Positions 57,322 to 64,000 of a DNA stretch of 64,000 nt are shown here, piece after piece (position 1 is the stretch's first letter; the number at the start of each line of letters is the position of its first letter). Location of the stretch: NCBI GenBank assembly GCA_019022495.1, contig JAFEKR010000011.1:1-64000 (forward strand), given 5' to 3'. This stretch comes from Epichloe hybrida. Lineage: Eukaryota > Ascomycota > Sordariomycetes > Hypocreales > Clavicipitaceae. The notes under the pieces were generated by a model. It saw only the letters and a program-made list of their open reading frames with translations. It ran no database searches and was not told the DNA's origin. Both the position numbers and the translations under genes were made by a program.

Positions 57322-60300
57322 TCAAAAGCCATATAGGCTATCATCCTCGACATACCCCCAATCTACCAAACGTCAGCAAACCAGGTACCACAGTACCAAA
57401 AGCCCCGTGTATCAGCGTCTTCTTACCTTTCAGCGCCGGCAGAGCCGCTTTCTGAATCATAGCCGGAGGACCGCACACGAAGGCGACAGACGTGTCCGAC
57501 GGCGAGAACAGAGCATCCTTGATAATTTCTCCGGTGACATGGCCGGTGAGCCCTTTCCACTCATCTCCAGGGTGGCTCAGAACATGCGTGACTCGGAGCT
57601 GGCCGTTCGAGTTGCGCTCAAACTCATCAAGCTTGTCTCGCAGGAGAATGTCGCCCTCGCTCTTGTTCGCGTCCACGACCCTGATCTGGGTTTTGTCCCC
57701 CTTGGTAAGCAATATCCTGGCCAGCAGTGAATATCCCGGCGTGAGGCCGGAGCCCCCCAGGACGAGCGACACCTGCTGGAAACGACGCTTCTTGCCTTCG
57801 ATGACAAATTTGCCGTTGCCGTTGTATACGATTTATCCCGTCGGGCCCTTGAGCTCCACCTCCTCGCCCACGGGCATGCAGTCGAGAATGTTAGATATGG
57901 CACCGCCAGGCTGGTTCTCGTCGGGGAAGTACGTCTTGACCGTCAACTCAAACGTGCCGTTCCCATCAGCTGGCGAGTCATCTGCTTCATCCGCTTCTTG
58001 TTGTGGCGCAACGTGTGCGTTATTGCCCCGTGGTTGCGGACTCGGTAGAAGCGGCCTTGTCGGCGTGTGGCTCCGGATGAGCATCCTGTCTTTGAGATGA
58101 ACCCCGATTTGAACGTGTTGACAGGTTCCCAGGCCCAGCGCGTCCAGTCCACCGGGGAGACCAAAGGTGTAGCTTCGAGTATCTTGGGAGACGTCTCGTC
58201 GACTCATCAACCTTGCGGGGAGCCATCTATGCCTTCGAAGTGCTATTCTCTGCTTGCCCTGCGAGTCGGCCTCATCCTCTGCTGCCTTTGCGGCATTCTT
58301 CTTGATGAAATTTGCAGCCTTACTCCGTGAGTACACCAACAGCGCATTCTGGCCCACAAGATTAGCGGAAGGAAGCTCCCGTTTTATTCAAGAAGTGATG
58401 GAATCTTGGGAACAGCTTACCTCTTAGTTTCTGGTATGCGTAGTCGTCGTGGATGCTGGCGAACTCATCGCTCGTCTCCTGATGCACTTTTCCTGCGTGG
58501 CCGAGAATCGCAGCGGCGCCGCCTGGATGCCAGTCCAAGACGCTCGTGGCGTCGTATACCTTGCCGTCGACGACGATCCAGCAACCGTCTTGCGTGTCAT
58601 GCTTCTCGATTTCCTCGCGAGTGAACTGCTTCTGGGGAGCCCCTGCTTCCTGACGGACCTTGGCTATCGTGTTCTCAGCGCTCGGCTTCATCCACCCGCC
58701 GTCTCCCGTGCCAGGCTCGGTAGGGTGTCTGAACAAGACGGCGGGTTCGTCAGAGTCCTTGTGATAAGTGATCTCGGGGCGCACGGTGTACCAGCAGTTG
58801 TTCATCATGCCCATGACATTCCAGTTGGCGTCCCTGGGCTGCGTGTTCTTGAACACGTTGAAGCAGCGGACCGTGATGCTCTCGGCACGTAGCAGATGGG
58901 ACATTTCAACGTCGACGTGCCAGTGAACCCATGTCCAGAACTTCTTGCCGTGCCGAATGGGATATTCTGGGAATCTGCGAATACAGTAGAGCCATGTAGA
59001 TCCGCTGTCGAGGGAAACCTCGACTCGCTGGACCTCGTGGCCGCCTCCGTCGTAAGCATACCCCTGAATGCGGTAACTTTGGCCCTTCCTGGCCCTTGAG
59101 ACGGCCATCACTTCTCCATGGGCGGGCTTGACGATGACGGAGTTGAGATTCTGCTCATTGCACGCCGTGTCGGGATGTCGGAAGAGGGCTTCCGCGAATG
59201 GCCCGTCTTTCTCCGTGATGAATGACGGGAGGACCCTGTTGTCCCAGATATGGTAATGGGAATCGTTTTCCTTGTCACTGATCCATAGCCGGCGAAGCCA
59301 CTTGACACATCCGCCTCCGACGTACCCCGGGATGATGACCCGCACAGGGTACCCGTGATCCGGGGGGAGCGGCACGTCATCCATGTGGTAGGCGAGAATG
59401 ACGGTCGTTCTGGGGGTTCATGGCGTAGCTAAAGGGGATACAGGACGGGGATATTGATCGCGTCAAACGATGCCAGATGGTCCATGGACATTGTCTTGAC
59501 CTTGTTGTCGTACTCGATGTCGATCTGATGAAACTCCCACAAAAGTCTCGGAACCGAACCATGATTTCGAACATAGTGCAGCTCATTCGGTGTGATGAGG
59601 CCTGCTTGGAAAAGACGGTCGAGCTGGGGCTCGGCATTGAGCGGATGCTTCCCCGTGAGGCGTATGAGGTGCGATGAGCGTGGAACCCAATTGTCTGGGC
59701 TGAACTGATCTTTCTCGTCTATGGATAGCTCACGCGTCTTCTCTGGAGCGCTGGGCGATGCGTGTTTGCCATGGTTCTCTTCCAACTTGGCAATGTAGTC
59801 CTTTTCATGCTCCAGCGCACGGAGAAGTGCTAGTTCCTGCGCCGTGTACTTTTTGGCAATTTCATCGCCACCGTTTTCGTCGTTGTTGTTGTTGTTGTCG
59901 TCGCCGCCGTCGTCGCCGTCGGATCCTTGTTCATTTCCCCTGTCCTGCCCGGATGCATAAGCATCATGATGCTTTTTGGTGTCCGTCTCACGCCTCCACT
60001 CGTGCTCCTGCGTATCTTTGCCCTGCTCATCATCGCTGGCTTCCTTTTCGCGTTTCTCCTTTTCAGCCTGCTCCTTCCTGACGTTCGCCGGCCACTTCTG
60101 CTGATATTTGTGATCCAGTCTTCCGTCGTCTCAAGCACGTAGCGCCAGCCCAGTGCTTTATTCTCAGAATGCCTCAGATGAAGATCCTGGTCGTCGTGCG
60201 TCGTCGACGCATGTCAGCAGGTTAATGGGAAGTTTAAGAAGTCTCCAAGAACGTGACGTGCCTTTTGATGCTGAATCACATGGCGGAAATTGACGAGCTT

Positions 60301-60538
60301 CCCTCGCTCCAACGTCCTCACGAAGCTCCTCTCTCTGCCTCCCAGCCTCGTCCACCTCATGTCTGTACTCGTCCCGATGGTGCGTGATGCCCGGTCGCCG
60401 ATTGTTTCTGTTCCTGTACCCCACGCGATGTTCGTGCCCTACGTCCCAGTCGGGCTTATTCCTCACCTCCTCATCCGTCGAACCGGCATGGTCATCCCGG
60501 ACCCGGACCCGGACGACCCAGGGCTTGGACGCGGCCAT
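57322..60538 (-). pseudogene. niaD: Nitrate reductase (NAD(P)H), multi-lesion pseudogene
   Basis: Fungal nitrate reductase reduces nitrate to nitrite with molybdopterin, cytochrome b5 and FAD domains. The relic starts MAASKPWVVRVRVRD (60538) and keeps HSENKALGWRYVLETTEDWI, VRNHGSVPRLLWEFHQ, PLPPDHGYPVRVIIPGYVGG, cytochrome b5 (DWHPGGAAAILGH, second heme His in SIHDD), the FAD part (RMLIRSHTPTRP), GGSGLTPGYSLL and CGPPAM; the last exon reads WGYVEDDSLYGF. Lesions: frameshifts at about 60315, 60112, 59403 and 58327; a deletion of roughly 70 codons at about 59443 that removes the Moco cysteine region and joins INIPV to the CIPF block; a Gly in place of Arg in GYVGGRCVKWL (59310); TAA at 57833; and a GC donor at 60261. 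Introns at 58349-58420 and 57363-57426 still look normal. Confidence 0.93.
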
Positions 60539-61614
60539 GATCAATGTTTTTTTTCTCGCAGTTTCTTCAAGTCGAAGTCACGGGCTGGAGGGAAAGAGGT
60601 TCACCCTCCCTCACCCACGTAGGGAGCGCAAATTGGGCTTCCATGAGATGAGAGGCATGACTGCGGAATATCGGAGCGCAATAATTATGAACACCCGTTG
60701 CAAGCTCGGCTGTCATCATATTCCCAACTGACTGTGAGCAAATGATGTGAAGGAGCTGGCCAATTGGTAATATCCTTGCAGCACTTCACTTGGGGTCTCG
60801 GGATGCCGGCGACGACTTGTGGCTTTCCAAGTCGTCTTTTGCCGCCGGACATGCCTCAAAAGTACGTCTCTCCATTATTTATATCATCAGCTCAGTAGTC
60901 ATGTAGAGAGCATGACGCATGCTTTTTTTTTTCGCTCCCTTTGATTTCCCCGTTTCTGACCTCTAATTAGTACTTACCCTATTCGCTCACCAAAAGTGCA
61001 TGCATCCTCAAAGCTACACTTTCAAAAATCATGCTGTCCGTTGTAATTATCGGATTCAACTGCCAACGTCTATGTCACAGTTGCGAGTCAAATCGCGGGT
61101 ATAAAGGGTTCTCGTCATCTCATTGTCCAGCACGCAGCCACAAATCATCATGGTCATTTTGATATCCCGGCGTCATCATTTTACCCGAGCCTTCAAGTCA
61201 CATGCTCTCACCATGTAGCACAAAACAAGGTAGAAAAAAGGAATTCCAAGCCAAAAGTAGATCGTGTTGGTTCCGCCCGTTCGCACTACTTGAAACTCCA
61301 TAAAAAGTAAAAAAATAACAAATAAATAAAAGGCAGAGCATTTTGCTTGTCCTTTCCAAGTAGAATTGAAGAGCAACCTTTTTGAACCAACTAACGACAG
61401 TAGCGCGCTAATAGAGAGCGAATAATATCATGATACAGAAATTCGACATTAAGGTGCGAATTCAAAGAATACTTTTCGACATTGCTCAAAAAAGAAAGTA
61501 AAAGACAGAGAGAAGAGAAGAATAGACGAAGAAAGAAGTTGGCGGCAATATGCAGAACAGAGAGTAGCAGGGCGTGACGGTATTCCTGCAATGACGGAAA
61601 GTACACGAGCTTGG
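60539..61614. other. Intergenic region upstream of the nitrate reductase relic
   Basis: About 1.1 kb, moderately AT-rich, with T- and A-rich runs. It would have carried the promoter of the nitrate reductase gene. I did not find a convincing cluster of GATA-type sites, although single GATA words occur. No gene is supported. Confidence 0.5.
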
Positions 61615-62122
61615 TCAAAACGCACGAATTGTTCGACGGTTGATTTCATCGTACCCTGGGAGCATGTGATTTGTATGCTGTGTCAATTCCGGGTATTCCA
61701 AGAAGTGTCGATCCGGGACACCGTTGTCATCTGCATGCTGGTTTTCGGCCATGACGCTCTCGAAGCTGGGTAGATCATCACCATGCGGCTCGTGAATAGT
61801 CTCTACGCCAATCTGCAAAGGAATGGCCAGTGACATGGTCGTGTTGGTGGGGCCTACCGAGAGATTCAGGTGCAATGTGTATGTGCGGGAAATGAGGCAC
61901 GAGTGGAAAGTTGGCAGAAAGATCTTCTTGTTCGATAGCGGGATGTTGAAGGGAATTCGGATCACCGCGTTTTGTCGAATCGGGCACGTTTTGCCCGGCT
62001 TCTTGGCAGCGACGGAGCAGTCATTTTCCGACTGATCCTCATCCGTTATGCCCAAAGTAGAGTAACCCGAGTCTCGGCGTCCAGACACATTGCGCATCTG
62101 CCATTCCAGCTTGTCCGAGGCC

Positions 62123-62154
<32 letters not shown>

Positions 62155-63138
62155 GCTGTAGTTGTAGTTGAACAGACTGGTGGTTGCGGTATAGCTCAGC
62201 GACGGGTTCGGAGTATATATAGCCCTGCTGCCAAGATTTGGCAGCAAGTCGGTTGGCGCCGCACCAAAGAAAGTATACGAGGTAATTTTCCCCGATACCG
62301 AATTGATTTTGGGGGGGGCACAGTCGGCCGATGACGGTGCAAACTCAAGGTCAATGCGCGCAACGGAGCCGGATGCCTTGTGCCCATCTGCAGAGAGCAT
62401 GATGGCGCTGGGCTGGCTCGCAGAGACGGTCAACTTGCCAGTCTTGGCGGAGAAGAGGTTTTTGCGAATCGTCTTGGTTTTGGACATGGCATATCTCTCA
62501 TCTCTGAAGGTAATGTCCAAGGGCGCGTCCTCTGGAAGTGATGGAAGGACTTTGACGATGTGGTAGCCTTCAAGAGTCTTTTGCTGTGCTTGGTCTGCTT
62601 CGGTGACTTTGCGGTAAGCCCTCGCTTTGATGGAATACTCGATTTGGGCCATCTCAGGAGCTGAGTCGTCGGCTTCCCAGAAACCAACCGTCGGAGGCAA
62701 TCGCAGATGATAGTCCTTGACGGCCGGGGAGGAGCAGTGATGGTTGCACGCGCCGATTGTGAGTTGATGAGGCACGACAAAATTGAATGGAATGTTGTAA
62801 GTCTTGCCGCCAACAAAGACATTGTTGTCTGGGAGAGCAGATCTGTCAATGGGCATTCGCAGCTTCATGAAAGGCCGAAATGAATTGGCTGGGTATTGCT
62901 GGACATAATCAAGCCGAGTGGCTGCAATTCCAGAAAAGATGATGTCAAAATCATCGAACTTGGCATCTTTCTGTGTTCGTACCACGGCATGGCCAGAAAT
63001 GGTCGACCCCGAGGTATACACCTTGGAGTTGAAGTGACCATCAATGGTGATTTTGATGTTGCTGATTTTCGGAGCAGCCGAGTTCTTGCAAGGCCGACAG
63101 TTGGCCAGAGAAGCCCCCGCTCCTGTGCCTGCGGTCAT
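61615..63138 (-). CDS. Arrestin-domain protein (alpha-arrestin, ART-like)
   Basis: A single exon encodes 507 residues. Residues about 23-185 form the arrestin N-terminal domain (ISNIKITIDGHFNSKVYTSG, STISGHAVVRTQ, DFDIIFSGIAATRLDY, GGKTYNIPFNFVVPHQL, DYHLRLPPTVGFWE). A second sandwich is suggested by GKLTVSASQPSAIMLSADG and by RIPFNIPLSNKKIFLPTF. A run of ten Asn interrupts the linker, coded by a GTT microsatellite on the plus strand (62127-62153). Near the C terminus HMLPGYDE resembles an LPxY/PY site for Rsp5-type ubiquitin ligases. Such proteins act as adaptors in endocytosis of plasma-membrane transporters. The cargo is unknown. The gene looks intact; the ATG at 63136-63138 is the first Met. 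Confidence 0.85.
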
Positions 63139-63329
63139 GATAAATGGCTATTGGTAAATAAATTGCTTGAACTCGGACACGTTGACTATGACGAACAATG
63201 TCGAATCTTGCTCCAAATGCTCTCTCGTGAACTGACTTTGCTATTCTCACCAGGAGTGCTGAGCTGACGACCACGCCCTGCTTTGGCCCTGCCCTTTGGT
63301 TTCGTTGTTGTATAACCCGTTTCTTTTGT

Positions 63330-63368
<39 letters not shown>

Positions 63369-64000
63369 TGAAACAACGTGAGCAAGAGACGTCCTTGGCC
63401 TTGTGGGCTGAGCCAATTTGAGCGGGAGAATAATAGCTGGCTCTTGTAGAGGCAACGGTGATCAATTGCCAATTTGTAAGTGGGGGTTTGTGAAGAATGG
63501 GCAATGGCAAGTATTAATAGTTGTATAGCTGTTTAAGGGTGAAATATTAGGGTCGAGCTTTCGTATTGGGGGTCTGGAGTTGGTGGTATAAGTCGTGAGT
63601 GGCGTTTGGGGGAAGGTGAATCCTATACAGACGGTGCAGTGCAGGAAATGATGGGACGTGAATAAGAACAGAAAGTCAAATTAAACCTCGTTTCTATGGA
63701 GAGTGCAAGAGGCACAGGGCAGAGAGCAGAGAGCAGGGAAGCAGAGAGCAGGGAAGCAGCAGGAACGGGGTGACGTGAAGCTGGCGACAACAAGGAAGCA
63801 TCGTGAAGAGGGCGGATGGGATTCATCTTTTATTCTCCGTCACTTGAGCCACGCCGTGGTATATGGAGATGGCGGAGAGCGTCGACCATTCTAGAGCTTT
63901 TTTGCAAGCTCCAGCTTGTCCAGCTGCCCAGCTGCCCCCCCTCGTCTTTGCGACGACGAGTGGAGGAAAGTGCCACCCATACGGATACGGAGCACATAAT
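63139..64000. promoter_or_regulatory. Upstream region of the arrestin gene
   Basis: It contains a long T-tract (about 63329-63369, with short interruptions) and an AG-rich minisatellite of GGGCAGAGAGCAGAGAGCAG type (about 63717-63758). No gene is supported up to the window end. Confidence 0.5.

Overview
The window is nuclear DNA of a filamentous ascomycete (Pezizomycotina), most likely a Sordariomycete of the Hypocreales type. The evidence is short spliceosomal introns with GT..AG ends, a complete set of recognisable fungal housekeeping genes, Ty1/copia elements of fungal type, and a strong signature of repeat-induced point mutation (RIP): TpA-rich DNA in which Gln and Trp codons have become stops. 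The species cannot be named from the sequence alone.

Bases 1-20,210 are an AT-rich repeat island without host genes. It is a pile of Ty1/copia retrotransposon relics. A fragment of integrase and reverse transcriptase lies at 1-2250. A larger element with 308-bp LTRs spans 3776-17230 and is split by a second, nested element (8024-14666) with 81-bp LTRs and a perfect 5-bp target duplication. A third partial copy (17231 to about 20210) runs straight into the 5' side of a host gene. The nested element still has one gag-pol reading frame of 1655 codons, broken only by stop codons, as RIP predicts.

Bases 20,210-48,800 are a GC-balanced, gene-dense host region. In order it holds: an RS/RGG-rich protein gene that has lost its 5' end at the repeat junction; PIK1 phosphatidylinositol 4-kinase (-); NC2-alpha/Bur6 (-); an alpha/beta-hydrolase of the HGGG/GDSAGG type (-); a DUF3605 GlcNAc-induced protein (+); SND2/TMEM208 (-); APC3/Cdc27 (+); histone H4 (+); TRAPP subunit Trs20/sedlin (-); mitochondrial ribosomal protein mL60 (+); cap-binding protein Cbc2/CBP20 (-); nucleoporin Nup82 (+); an EBP-type sterol isomerase (-); and an unusual secreted Ala/Asn/Lys/Asp hexapeptide-repeat protein (-). 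I rebuilt exon structures from splice signals and checked them for reading phase.

Bases 48,800-64,000 are an accessory stretch. They hold a 2,988-bp Mutator-like (MULE) DNA transposon with 134-bp terminal inverted repeats and a perfect 9-bp target duplication, a short Zn2Cys6 regulator next to it, a nitrate reductase gene that is clearly a pseudogene (several frameshifts, a nonsense codon, and a deletion that removes the molybdenum-cofactor cysteine region), and an arrestin-domain gene.

The genes do not form one pathway. The best leads are the multi-lesion nitrate reductase relic, the secreted KANAD-repeat protein, the nested copia with an initiator-tRNA-type primer site and an embedded tRNA-like GC island, and the apparent spread of RIP into the truncated RS-protein gene.
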